DNA of 64,000 bases. It comes from Comamonas flocculans (GTDB lineage: Bacteria > Pseudomonadota > Gammaproteobacteria > Burkholderiales > Burkholderiaceae_C). The stretch covers positions 434,001 to 498,000 of the forward strand of contig NZ_CP042344.1 in NCBI RefSeq assembly GCF_007954405.1, given 5' to 3'. A program made the translations under genes and the position numbers. Below the pieces are notes generated by a model. The model was not told the DNA's origin. It did no database searches and saw nothing but the letters and a program-made list of their open reading frames with translations. Positions 25,709 to 33,833 of the stretch are shown in pieces. Each line of letters starts with the position of its first letter. Position 1 is the first letter of the stretch.

Positions 25709-26590
25709 TCACATCCAGTACACGAGGATGTACAGACCCAGCCAGACCACGTCCACGAAGTGCCAGTACCAGGCAGCGCCCTCAAGACCGAAATGGTGCT
25801 GCGGCGAAAAATGCCCGGCCTGCAGCCGCATGGTGATGAAGAACAGCGTCACCATGCCCACGAAGACGTGAAAGCCATGAAAACCCGTGAGCATGAAGAA
25901 GGTGGAGCCGTAGATGCCCGAATCGAGCTTGAGGTTGAGCTCGGTATAGAGGTGGTAGTACTCATAGCCCTGCACGCACAGGAAGGTCAGACCCAGCAGC
26001 ACCGTCACCCACATGAAGGCAATGGTCTTGCCGCGGTTGTTGGCCAGCAGCGCATGGTGGGCAATGGTCAGCGTCACGCCCGAGGTGAGCAGCAGCGCGG
26101 TGTTGATGGTCGGCAGCCAGAACGGCCCGACGGTGCTGAACGGCTCGATGATGTCCCCGGGCGACCCGGTGGCGCCCGCGGCCACGCTGGGCCAAACAGC
26201 CTTGAAATCGGGCCAGAGAATGGCGTGCTCGAGGTTGCCCAGTTCCGGCACCGAGTGCGCGCGCCCCCACCACAGCGCGGTGAAGAAGGCACCGAAGAAC
26301 ATCACTTCCGAGAAGATGAACCAGCTCATGCCCCAGCGGTAAGACACGTCGATGCGCCGGCTGTTGAGCCCGGCCTCGCTCTCGTGCGCCGCATCGCGAA
26401 ACCACTGGAACAGCACGCCCAGCCACCAGAGCACGCCGAACAGCAGCGCCCACTTGCCCCAGCCAAAGCCGTTCATCCAGCTGGCCGCGCCGACGATCAT
26501 CCAGAACAGCCCGAAGACTGCCGTGATCGGATGGCGCGAAGGCTCGGGCACAAAGTAATACGGGGTAACCCCTTGGGTAGATGTGCTCAT
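25709..26590 (-). CDS. ctaE: Cytochrome c oxidase subunit III
   Basis: Membrane subunit of the aa3-type oxidase. 293 residues with seven hydrophobic segments, and conserved FIFSEVMFFGAFFTALWW, FHGFHVFVGM and the C-terminal WYWHFVDVVWLGLYILVYW (cores). The N-terminus PYYFVPEPSRHPI is family-typical. It is the last gene of the cox operon, 52 bp after the DUF2970 gene. Confidence 0.96.
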   Translation of the reverse strand: MSTSTQGVTPYYFVPEPSRHPITAVFGLFWMIVGAASWMNGFGWGKWALLFGVLWWLGVLFQWFRDAAHESEAGLNSRRIDVSYRWGMSWFIFSEVMFFGAFFTALWWGRAHSVPELGNLEHAILWPDFKAVWPSVAAGATGSPGDIIEPFSTVGPFWLPTINTALLLTSGVTLTIAHHALLANNRGKTIAFMWVTVLLGLTFLCVQGYEYYHLYTELNLKLDSGIYGSTFFMLTGFHGFHVFVGMVTLFFITMRLQAGHFSPQHHFGLEGAAWYWHFVDVVWLGLYILVYWM

Positions 26591-26642
26591 TTCAGCTCCT
26601 CGATCTTCAATTTCTCATTCAACACTTGTTAATGCCTGACGC

Positions 26643-26840
26643 TCAGGCTATCCAGTGCACCAGCGCGAGCAGCACCAGCACGAACAGCAGCACCGCGCCC
26701 AGGGCAGTGAACATCAGCGCCACCACCCCGACCTTGCGCTGGTCTTCGCTGTGGCGCCTGCCGTTGCGTATGCCGATCAGCGACCAGGCCACGATGCGCA
26801 GCGTCTGCAGCCATGAACCGCGCTCCGCCTTCCGATTCAT
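26643..26840 (-). CDS. DUF2970 small membrane protein
   Basis: 65 residues from the ATG at 26840 (MNRKAERGSWLQTLRIVAWS). One C-terminal transmembrane helix (ALMFTALGAVLLFVLVLLAL) and an N-terminal amphipathic part with the family's GIRNGRRHSEDQRK. It overlaps ctaG by 4 bp and precedes ctaE. The function is unknown, and a minor oxidase assembly role is inferred from context. Confidence 0.88.
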   Translation of the reverse strand: MNRKAERGSWLQTLRIVAWSLIGIRNGRRHSEDQRKVGVVALMFTALGAVLLFVLVLLALVHWIA

Positions 26841-27463
26841 GAGCCCGCCTGCAGCGCGGCTGCAGCCGGCACCAGGGCGGCGGTCGATTGCGGCGCGGCC
26901 GGCGTGCGACCTCCGACCTCGAAGAAGGTGTAGGACAGCGTGATGGTCTGCACGTCCCTGGACAGCTTGGGATCGATCACGAAGGTCACCGGCCACTGCT
27001 TCTTTTCACCGGCATCGAGCGTGTACTGGCTGAAACAAAAGCATTCAAGCTTGTGAAAGTGCGGGCCGGCCTGGCGCGGCGCATAGCTTGGAATCGCCTG
27101 GGCCGCCATGCGCCTGTCCTGCACGTTCTGGAATTCGTACATCACGGTGGCCAGCTCGCCCGGGTGCACCTGCAAGCTGGTCTTCTCCGGCTTGAAATGC
27201 CAGGGACCGCGGACATTGGCATCGAACTGCACCGTGATGGTGCGCGAGCGATCCACCTGGGTGTTGCTGGCCAGCGTCTTGGCCGATTCGCCGGTGTAGG
27301 CATTGCCCGGCACCTGGCCTTCCTGGCGCGAGAGGATGTTGATGCCCGTGACCTCGCAGATCGCCTTGTACAAGGGGATCAGGCTGTAGCCGAAGGCAAA
27401 CATGCCGCAGGCCACCACCAGCAGCTTGCCCACCATCTTGGCGTTTTCGACACCGAGGTTCAC
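26837..27463 (-). CDS. ctaG: Cytochrome c oxidase assembly protein CtaG (Cox11)
   Basis: Copper chaperone for the CuB centre of subunit I. 208 residues starting at a GTG (27463). One N-terminal transmembrane helix (LLVVACGMFAFGYSLIPLY) is followed by a periplasmic domain with the copper-binding ECFCFSQ motif. The C-terminal Ala-rich tail is unconserved. It lies 4 bp after the 37-aa small gene. Confidence 0.95.
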   Translation of the reverse strand: MNLGVENAKMVGKLLVVACGMFAFGYSLIPLYKAICEVTGINILSRQEGQVPGNAYTGESAKTLASNTQVDRSRTITVQFDANVRGPWHFKPEKTSLQVHPGELATVMYEFQNVQDRRMAAQAIPSYAPRQAGPHFHKLECFCFSQYTLDAGEKKQWPVTFVIDPKLSRDVQTITLSYTFFEVGGRTPAAPQSTAALVPAAAALQAGS

Positions 27464-27467
27464 TGTT

Positions 27468-27581
27468 TCAGCCTCCCAGCAGCGCCCAGCGCACCATGAT
27501 GCCGAAAAACAGCACGAGCACGATGGACGCCAGGATCAAGCCCAGGCGCAGATTGCGTTTACGCTGGTCCTGGCCAGACAT
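27468..27581 (-). CDS. Cytochrome oxidase small assembly protein, 37 aa
   Basis: Short gene from the ATG at 27581 to TGA at 27468: a basic N-terminus (MSGQDQRKRNLR) and one transmembrane helix (LILASIVLVLFFGIMV), ending RWALLGG. Such single-helix proteins occur between ctaD and ctaG in betaproteobacterial cox operons. Spacing to ctaG is 4 bp and to ctaD 39 bp. The role is inferred from position. Confidence 0.85.
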   Translation of the reverse strand: MSGQDQRKRNLRLGLILASIVLVLFFGIMVRWALLGG

Positions 27582-27620
27582 CTCCAGTCTCTCCTGTCGC
27601 GGCGCGCTGCCCTCGTGCCT

Positions 27621-29261
27621 TCAGCCGGCGATGCGCGTGGCGCTCGCGTCCAGCTTGGGCGGCGTGGTGAAGGAATGGAAGGGCGCCGGCGAAGGCAGTT
27701 CCCACTCCAGGCCATAGACGGCACCTTCCCAGGGACGCTGCGGCGCCTTCTCGCCCTTGCCGCGCATCAGCGGCACCACGACGGCGAAGAAGAAGTACAC
27801 CTGGGCCAGGCCGAAGAAGAAGGCGCCAATGGAGGCAATCATGTTGAAGTCGGCGAACTGCATGGGGTAGTCGGCATAGCGGCGCGGCATGCCGGCGAGG
27901 CCCAGGAAGTGCATCGGGAAGAAGGCCACGTTGAAGGAGATCATCGACCACCAGAAGTGGATCTTGCCGCGCGTCTCGTTGTACATGTAGCCGGTCCACT
28001 TGGGCGACCAGTAGTAGAACGCACCGTAGATCGCGAACAGCGAGCCCGCCACCAGCACGTAGTGGAAGTGGGCAATGATGTAATAGGTATCCTGGATCTG
28101 GGTGTCCACCGGCACCACGGCCGGAATCACGCCGGTGAAGCCGCCGATGGTGAACACGAAGATGAAGCCCACCGCCCAGAGCATGGGGGTTTCAAAAGTC
28201 ATGGAGCCGCGCCACATGGTGGCCGTCCAGTTGAACACCTTCACACCCGTCGGAATCGCGATCAGCATGGTGCCATACATGAAGAACAGCTGGCCGGTGA
28301 CCGGCATGCCCACGGTGAACATGTGGTGCGCCCAGACGATCATCGACAAGGTGGCGATGGCCGCAATCGCATACACCATGGAGGTGTAGCCGAACAGGCG
28401 CTTGCGCGCGAAGGCCGGGATGATCTCGCTGATCATGCCGAAGGCCGGCAGGATCATGATGTAGACCTCGGGGTGGCCGAAGAACCAGAAGATGTGCTGC
28501 ATCATGACCGGATCACCGCCGCCGGCGGCGACGAAGAAGTTGGTGCCGAAGTGGCGGTCGGTCAGCGTCATGGTGAGCACGCCGGCAAACACCGGCATCA
28601 CCGCCAGCAGCAGGTAGGCGGTGATCAGCCAGCCCCAGCAGAACATCGGCATCTGCATGAGCTTCATGCCCGGAGCGCGCATGTTCAGGATGGTGACGAT
28701 GATGTTGATCGCCCCCATGATGGAAGAGGCGCCCATGATGTGCAGCGAGAAGATGGCGTAGTCGAGAGACATCGGCATCTGCAGCGACAGCGGCGCGTAC
28801 AGCGTCCAGCCGCCTGCGGGCGCGCCGCCCGGCATGAAGAAGGTGGCCGAAAGAATCAGACCGGCGGGCACCAGCAGCCAGAAGCTGAAGTTGTTCATGC
28901 GCGCGAACGCCATGTCCGAAGCGCCGATCTGCAGCGGAATCATCCAGTTGGCGAAGCCCACGAAGGCCGGCATGATGGCGCCGAACACCATGATGAGGCC
29001 GTGCATCGTGGTGAAGGAGTTGAACATCTCCGGATTCACGATCTGCAGGCCCGGCTGGAACAGCTCGGCACGGATCAGCATCGCCAGCGTGCCCCCCACC
29101 ATCAGCATGGTGAAGGAGAACAGCAGGTACATCGTGCCGATGTCCTTGTGGTTGGTGGCAAACACCCAGCGACGCCAGCCCGTAGGCATGTGGTGGTGGT
29201 GGTGGTCGTGCCCCTGCGCGAGGCCGCCCACCTGGCCGTGATTGTCCAAAACTGCACTCAT
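27621..29261 (-). CDS. ctaD: Cytochrome c oxidase subunit I
   Basis: Catalytic subunit of the aa3-type oxidase, binding heme a, heme a3 and CuB. 546 residues with twelve transmembrane helices. Conserved are [19 protein letters not shown], the CuB region [18 protein letters not shown] and the His pair in AHFHYVL (cores). The N-terminus has a histidine run (GHDHHHHH) common in this group and of unknown role. It lies 34 bp downstream of coxB. Confidence 0.97.
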   Translation of the reverse strand: MSAVLDNHGQVGGLAQGHDHHHHHMPTGWRRWVFATNHKDIGTMYLLFSFTMLMVGGTLAMLIRAELFQPGLQIVNPEMFNSFTTMHGLIMVFGAIMPAFVGFANWMIPLQIGASDMAFARMNNFSFWLLVPAGLILSATFFMPGGAPAGGWTLYAPLSLQMPMSLDYAIFSLHIMGASSIMGAINIIVTILNMRAPGMKLMQMPMFCWGWLITAYLLLAVMPVFAGVLTMTLTDRHFGTNFFVAAGGGDPVMMQHIFWFFGHPEVYIMILPAFGMISEIIPAFARKRLFGYTSMVYAIAAIATLSMIVWAHHMFTVGMPVTGQLFFMYGTMLIAIPTGVKVFNWTATMWRGSMTFETPMLWAVGFIFVFTIGGFTGVIPAVVPVDTQIQDTYYIIAHFHYVLVAGSLFAIYGAFYYWSPKWTGYMYNETRGKIHFWWSMISFNVAFFPMHFLGLAGMPRRYADYPMQFADFNMIASIGAFFFGLAQVYFFFAVVVPLMRGKGEKAPQRPWEGAVYGLEWELPSPAPFHSFTTPPKLDASATRIAG

Positions 29262-29295
29262 GCTCGACTCCTCGTTACGCGTTGTGCATCAGCAC

Positions 29296-30459
29296 TCATT
29301 TGGCTCGCTGGGCCACGATTTCGGAAGGCTGGACCACCTGGCTGGTCTTGTTCGACCAGGCGTTCTTGGTGTAGGTGACGACCGCCGCCAGATCGGTGTC
29401 GCTCAGCGCATTCCAGGGCGGCATGGCGCCATTGGCCGCGCCATGCAGCACGATCTGGATCTGCTTGGCATGGTCGTCGCTCTTGACGACGGCCGAACCA
29501 TCGAGCGCCTTGATCGCGCCGCCACCCTGGCCATTGGGCTGGTGGCAGGCGGCGCAATTGGCCGCATACACCTTGGCGCCGCGCTCGGCCAGCGGTGCGA
29601 GCTCCCACACCTTGTTCGGATCGTCCAGCAGAGCTGCGGCCTTCTTGTGCTGCTCGTCCACCCACTTGGTGTAGTCCTCGCCCGAGACCACCTTCACGTG
29701 GATCGGCATGTAGGCGTGTTCCTTGCCGCAGAGCTCGGCACACTGGCCGTAGTAGTCGCCGATCTTCTCCGCACGGAACCAAGTGTCGCGCACGAAGCCG
29801 GGAATCGCATCCTGCTTGACCCCGAAGGAGGGTACGAACCAGGAATGGATCACGTCGTTGGCGGTGGTGATCACGCGCACCTTCTTGTTGACCGGCACCA
29901 CCACCGGGTTGTCCACCTTGAGCAGGTAGTCGTCGCCCTTGGGCGTTCCGGCGCTGGACAAGGCACGCTGTTCAGGATCAATGGTGGAGAGAAAGCCGAT
30001 GCCCTCGCCTTCGCCTGCAAGGTAGTCGTAGCCCCACTTCCACTGGTAGCCGGTCGCCTTGATCGTGATGTCGGGGTTGGTGGTGTCCTTCTGCGCCACG
30101 ATGACCTTGGTGGCCGGCGCCGCCATCCCGATCACGATCAGAAAGGGCACGACCGTCCAGGTCACCTCGACCATGGTGGATTCATGGAAGTTGGCCGACT
30201 TGGCGCCGCGCGACTTGCGGTGGTTGATCACCGAATAGAACATCACGCCGAACACGCCGATGAAGATCAGCGTGCAGATGATCAGAAGCATCCAGTGCAG
30301 GTCGCTTTGCGCCTCGGCGATCTTGGTGACCGGCGGGTGCAGGTTGAGCTGGTTGACCGCCGGCCCTCCGGGAAGGTCCTGGACCGCATGGGCGGTGCTT
30401 GCCAGCCAGGTGCCACACACGAGCAGGGGCGCAGCCAGCCGGTTGGAAATGCTTCTCAT
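29296..30459 (-). CDS. coxB: Cytochrome c oxidase subunit II with fused cytochrome c domain
   Basis: 387 residues from the ATG at 30459. Signal peptide (about 1-25), two transmembrane helices, the CuA cupredoxin domain with CAELCGKEHAYM, then a C-terminal class I cytochrome c domain with CAACH at residues 302-306 and a distal Met in GAMPPW. Electrons enter CuA, and the fused heme c probably receives them from a soluble or membrane c-type cytochrome such as cytochrome c4. It is the first gene of the cox operon, with a GGGAG ribosome-binding site upstream. Confidence 0.96.
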   Translation of the reverse strand: MRSISNRLAAPLLVCGTWLASTAHAVQDLPGGPAVNQLNLHPPVTKIAEAQSDLHWMLLIICTLIFIGVFGVMFYSVINHRKSRGAKSANFHESTMVEVTWTVVPFLIVIGMAAPATKVIVAQKDTTNPDITIKATGYQWKWGYDYLAGEGEGIGFLSTIDPEQRALSSAGTPKGDDYLLKVDNPVVVPVNKKVRVITTANDVIHSWFVPSFGVKQDAIPGFVRDTWFRAEKIGDYYGQCAELCGKEHAYMPIHVKVVSGEDYTKWVDEQHKKAAALLDDPNKVWELAPLAERGAKVYAANCAACHQPNGQGGGAIKALDGSAVVKSDDHAKQIQIVLHGAANGAMPPWNALSDTDLAAVVTYTKNAWSNKTSQVVQPSEIVAQRAK

Positions 30460-30783
30460 AGTTCTCCCACTTCTCTGCAAAGCACGTTCAGCGCGGGCAG
30501 CAGCCCACGCACCACGGGCGGCAAGGGCCCGCATCCCGCAGGATGCAGACCGCCCCGAATGCCGTGTACGACGAAAGGTTTGCGCCGCGACACGGCGGCG
30601 CACATGCATGATTCTTGACACGTTCAATGTCCATCCGGGCCACGCTGCGTGGCACCTTGTCTCCGTTTGCGGCGGCTCCCGAGTGCAGGTTCTGCGCGCC
30701 AGGCGGACACTGCGGTCGGCGCTGGGCGAGCTCACCACGACGGGCAGGGCCACCGTTTCTTGTCAGTCGAAAATTCTAACCAT
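30460..30783. other. 324-bp leader/promoter region upstream of coxB
   Basis: No convincing gene. It contains two short perfect hairpins: GCATCC-CGCA-GGATGC at 30531-30546 and TGCGCCGC-GACACG-GCGGCGCA at 30581-30602. The coxB promoter must lie here or just beyond, but I cannot assign a box with confidence. Confidence 0.5.
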
Positions 30784-31707
30784 TTATGCGCCAGGGTGTT
30801 GCTTGACAGCGGGATTGGCACCCATCTGCGCGAGGTACTCGGTCTTGGTCTTGGTCCACGAGCGTTGCTCGCGCGGGGCGCGCGCTGCAGGCTTGAACGC
30901 GTGCCCGTAGATGATTTCGAAAGTCAGGGCCAGGCGCCCCTCGTTCTTCGGGTCCGGCAGCTGCTCGGCGATGGCGTGCTCGAGCTCGCGTTTCCACTGG
31001 CGCCCGCGCAGCGCAGGAAAGCGCTCGGGGTGCAGATTGCGCCCCAGGCCGCGCAATTCCTGCAGCAGGCGCTCGGGGCTGGCAAAGGTCAGGATGATGC
31101 GCTCCATGTCCATCACCGGCTCCGCAAAGCCGGCGGCGGCGAGCATGTCGCCCCAGTCGTGCATGTCGGTGAAGCTGTGGCTGGGCTGTGGCCAGCCCAA
31201 GCGGGCATAGAGCGCCCTGAGCTCCTGCACGGTGTCCGGTCCGAGACAGGAAAACATCAGGAAGCCATCGGGCGCGAGCGCCCGGTGCCAGCGGGCGACG
31301 AGCGCCTGGGGTTGCGCGCTCACATGCAGCGCCATGTTGGCCCAGAGCATCTGCATGCTCGCCGGAGCGGGTTCGGCAAAGTGCTGGCGCGGCCCCCGCC
31401 AGCGCGCGGCGCTCCACCATGCGGGGGCCAGCTCGCGGCGTGCCACGGCCTGGGCGGCGGCGCTGGAAGTCTCGTGGATCCATTGCGGGGCGCGGGGCAA
31501 ACCGGCGGCGATCGTGGCATGCGCCTGCAGGCCGCCGCGCACCGGGTCCCAATGGCACCAGTTGTCGGGCGGGCGCACGATCCAGCTGAGCCGCTCCTGC
31601 ATGCGACGCGCCACTTCCTCATGCAGCCAGGGTGAGGGTTCAGCCGCCAGCGCATGCCAGCGGGCGGCGGCGGCGGGGTCTATCGTGGGTGGGGTCTTTT
31701 CCGGCAT
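30784..31707 (-). CDS. BioC-like methyltransferase-fold protein
   Basis: 307 residues from the ATG at 31707. An upstream in-frame TTG is disfavoured. It resembles malonyl-CoA-ACP methyltransferase BioC: the N-terminal WLHEEVARRMQERL and the central ANMALH...RWHRALAPDGFLMFSCLGPDTVQELR (cores) match the family. The glycine-rich AdoMet-binding motif I (D-x-G-x-G) expected near residue 55-65 is absent (GLQAHATIAAGLPRAPQ there), so catalysis is doubtful. It is divergent from comF, with 35 bp between starts. Confidence 0.75.
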   Translation of the reverse strand: MPEKTPPTIDPAAAARWHALAAEPSPWLHEEVARRMQERLSWIVRPPDNWCHWDPVRGGLQAHATIAAGLPRAPQWIHETSSAAAQAVARRELAPAWWSAARWRGPRQHFAEPAPASMQMLWANMALHVSAQPQALVARWHRALAPDGFLMFSCLGPDTVQELRALYARLGWPQPSHSFTDMHDWGDMLAAAGFAEPVMDMERIILTFASPERLLQELRGLGRNLHPERFPALRGRQWKRELEHAIAEQLPDPKNEGRLALTFEIIYGHAFKPAARAPREQRSWTKTKTEYLAQMGANPAVKQHPGA

Positions 31708-31742
31708 GGCGTCCTGCAAACCCGCGCGAGTATATTGAGCCC

Positions 31743-32450
31743 ATGCTCTTCACTCGGCTGTTGGGGACATCGTTCGCCGGGGCCGGGTGGCTGCCCAGCC
31801 GCTGCGTCGTCTGCCGCGCCTGGCCGGCGCAGCGCATCTGCGTCGACTGCGCGAGCACGCTCGCGCCGCTGCGCCGGCGTTGCCCACGCTGCGCCCTGCC
31901 GCTGGCAGATGGCGCGCCGGCATGCGGGCACTGCCTGCGTGAACCCTCGGGGCTCGATGCCTGCGTTGCGGTGGTGGACTACGCCTGGCCCTGGTCCGGC
32001 CTGGTCACGCAATTGAAGTTCCATGGCGCGCCCGGTGTGGCGTCGGCGCTGGCCGAGCTGATGCGCACCCGCCCTGATGCGTGCGAGATGGTTGCGGCCT
32101 GCGACGCGCTCGTGCCGCTGCCGCTGGCCCCGGGCCGGCTGCGCGAACGCGGCTACAACCAGGCCCAGCTGCTGGCACGCGCGCTGGCGCGCACCAAGCT
32201 GCGAGCGCACTGGCTGGTGCGCTCGCGCGAGACCACCGCCCAGACGCGGCTGGACCGGCGCGAGCGCCTGCGCAATCTCCAGGGCGCGTTCCGGCTGACG
32301 CCGGCGGCGCAAGCCCAACTCCCGGGCAAGAGCGTGCTGCTGGTCGATGATGTGATGACGACCGGCGCGAGCCTGCATGCGGCGGCCGAGGTGCTGCGCG
32401 GTGGCGGCGCACTCAGCGTGGGTGCGCTGGTGTTTGCGCGCACACCCTGA
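31743..32450 (+). CDS. ComF-family phosphoribosyltransferase-like protein
   Basis: 235 residues from the ATG at 31743. The N-terminal zinc region has paired cysteines (CVVC...CVDC, CPRC...CGHC), followed by a PRTase fold with the PRPP-binding segment SVLLVDDVMTTGASLH near residue 200. In naturally competent bacteria ComF acts in DNA uptake or recombination, but most homologues have no defined role. The gene is followed 32 bp later by trmL. Confidence 0.9.
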   Translation: MLFTRLLGTSFAGAGWLPSRCVVCRAWPAQRICVDCASTLAPLRRRCPRCALPLADGAPACGHCLREPSGLDACVAVVDYAWPWSGLVTQLKFHGAPGVASALAELMRTRPDACEMVAACDALVPLPLAPGRLRERGYNQAQLLARALARTKLRAHWLVRSRETTAQTRLDRRERLRNLQGAFRLTPAAQAQLPGKSVLLVDDVMTTGASLHAAAEVLRGGGALSVGALVFARTP

Positions 32451-32482
32451 GGCCGGGCCCAGGCACGCCACAATCGGGACCC

Positions 32483-32965
32483 ATGTTCCACGTCGTCCTG
32501 GTCGAGCCCGAAATACCGCCCAACACGGGCAACGTGATTCGCCTGGTGGCCAACACCGGTTGCCGGCTGCACCTGGTGGAGCCGCTGGGCTTTTCGATGG
32601 AGGACCGGTTGCTGCGCCGCGCGGGCCTGGACTACCACGAATGGGCCGACGTGCGCTGCCATGCCAGCTGGCAGGCACTGCTCGATGAAGCGCAGCCGCG
32701 CGCGCAGCGCATGTTCGCGCTGACCACGCACGGGCGGCGGTCCACGCACGAGGTCGCGTTCGAGCCGGGCGACTGGCTGGTGTTCGGTTCGGAGACGCGC
32801 GGCCTCGCGCCCTGGCTGCGCGAGCGCTTCGCGCCCGAACAGCGGCTGCGTCTGCCCATGCGGCCCGATCAGCGCAGCCTCAACCTCTCCAACGCGGTGG
32901 CCGTCACGGTATTCGAGGCCTGGCGGCAAAACGGCTTTGCCGGAGCCGCCCCCGCAGCCGGCTGA
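32483..32965 (+). CDS. trmL: tRNA (cytidine(34)-2'-O)-methyltransferase
   Basis: SPOUT-class (trefoil-knot) enzyme that 2'-O-methylates the wobble base of certain leucine tRNAs. 160 residues. Motifs are EPEIPPNTGNVIRLVANTG at the start, FGSETRGLAPWL in the middle and LNLSNAVAVTVFEAWRQ forming the knot (cores). It is convergent with the ParA-like gene (6 bp apart). Confidence 0.95.
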   Translation: MFHVVLVEPEIPPNTGNVIRLVANTGCRLHLVEPLGFSMEDRLLRRAGLDYHEWADVRCHASWQALLDEAQPRAQRMFALTTHGRRSTHEVAFEPGDWLVFGSETRGLAPWLRERFAPEQRLRLPMRPDQRSLNLSNAVAVTVFEAWRQNGFAGAAPAAG

Positions 32966-32971
32966 GCGGGC

Positions 32972-33592
32972 TCAGGCGGCGTCGAGCCACCGGCACAGCG
33001 GCTGCCACTGCTCCAGATCGCGCGCCACGCGGGTGGGCGAGACGTCAAACAGCGTCAGGCCATGGGCGGCCAGATGCACATAGTTTTGCGTGCTGCGCAG
33101 ATGGCCCAGCACCGGCAGACCCAGCGTGGCCACGAACTCCTGCAACTGGTCGGCCGCATGGGTGCGCGGATCCACCCGCATGCAGACGATGCCTATGCGC
33201 TGCGACTCGCCCGCGTGCATCTCGTGCAGCTCATCGAGAAACTGCCGCGTGGCAAAGATGTCGAAGACGCTGGCCTGCAGCGGCACGACGACGCGGTCGG
33301 CCTTGCGCAGCACGTCCTTGAGCCGCCAACCCTGCAGGCCCGCGGGCGTGTCGAGCACCGCACTGTGCGCCTCGCGCGGCGGGCGGCCCAGCCAGTCGGG
33401 GCTGGCTTCCCACAGCGCGATCGGGCGCGCCGCCGCAGGGCGCTGCTCCAGCCACCAGCGCGCCGACTGCTGCCCGTCGATGTCACCCAGCGCGACATCC
33501 CTGCCGCGGCTGGCGTAGTAGCCGGCGATGTTCGTGGCCAGCGTGGATTTGCCTACCCCGCCCTTGGGATTCGCAACCGCAATCAAGGCCAT
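32972..33592 (-). CDS. Orphan ParA-family ATPase
   Basis: 206 residues. The deviant Walker A KGGVGKST is at residues 10-17, and DGQQSARWW and the switch-II DTPAGLQ follow. Such short ParA proteins without a ParB partner position various cargos (for example chemoreceptor arrays or carboxysomes) or are uncharacterised. No parB, plasmid or chemotaxis gene is adjacent, so the cargo is unknown. Confidence 0.9.
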   Translation of the reverse strand: MALIAVANPKGGVGKSTLATNIAGYYASRGRDVALGDIDGQQSARWWLEQRPAAARPIALWEASPDWLGRPPREAHSAVLDTPAGLQGWRLKDVLRKADRVVVPLQASVFDIFATRQFLDELHEMHAGESQRIGIVCMRVDPRTHAADQLQEFVATLGLPVLGHLRSTQNYVHLAAHGLTLFDVSPTRVARDLEQWQPLCRWLDAA

Positions 33593-33616
33593 GCACCACC
33601 TCTTTTCTTACTCATC

Positions 33617-33662
33617 AAATCGGCCCCAAACGCTTGTGGGGCAAGCGCTTGCAGCTATCAAT
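33617..33662 (+). repeat. Dispersed repeat copy R2 (between parA-like and kef genes)
   Basis: The clearest copy: AAATCGGCCCC, then the palindromic CGCTTGTGGGGCAAGCG, then CTTGCAGCTATCAAT. It lies in the 241-bp divergent region, where it could affect either promoter. Confidence 0.65.
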
Positions 33663-33833
33663 CCAGGGAAGGACGGCCGCGCCACACAACCGCGCGCCTG
33701 CGGCTACTCTAACGCAGGCGCCGCCGCGCTCCCCGCTGTCAACGCCCTTGCGTGAAAATCGCTTCCATGTGCATGGCGCCAGAGCGCGCCGCCCGCACGC
33801 CACCGCATCCACACCCGCACCGCATTCGGCACC

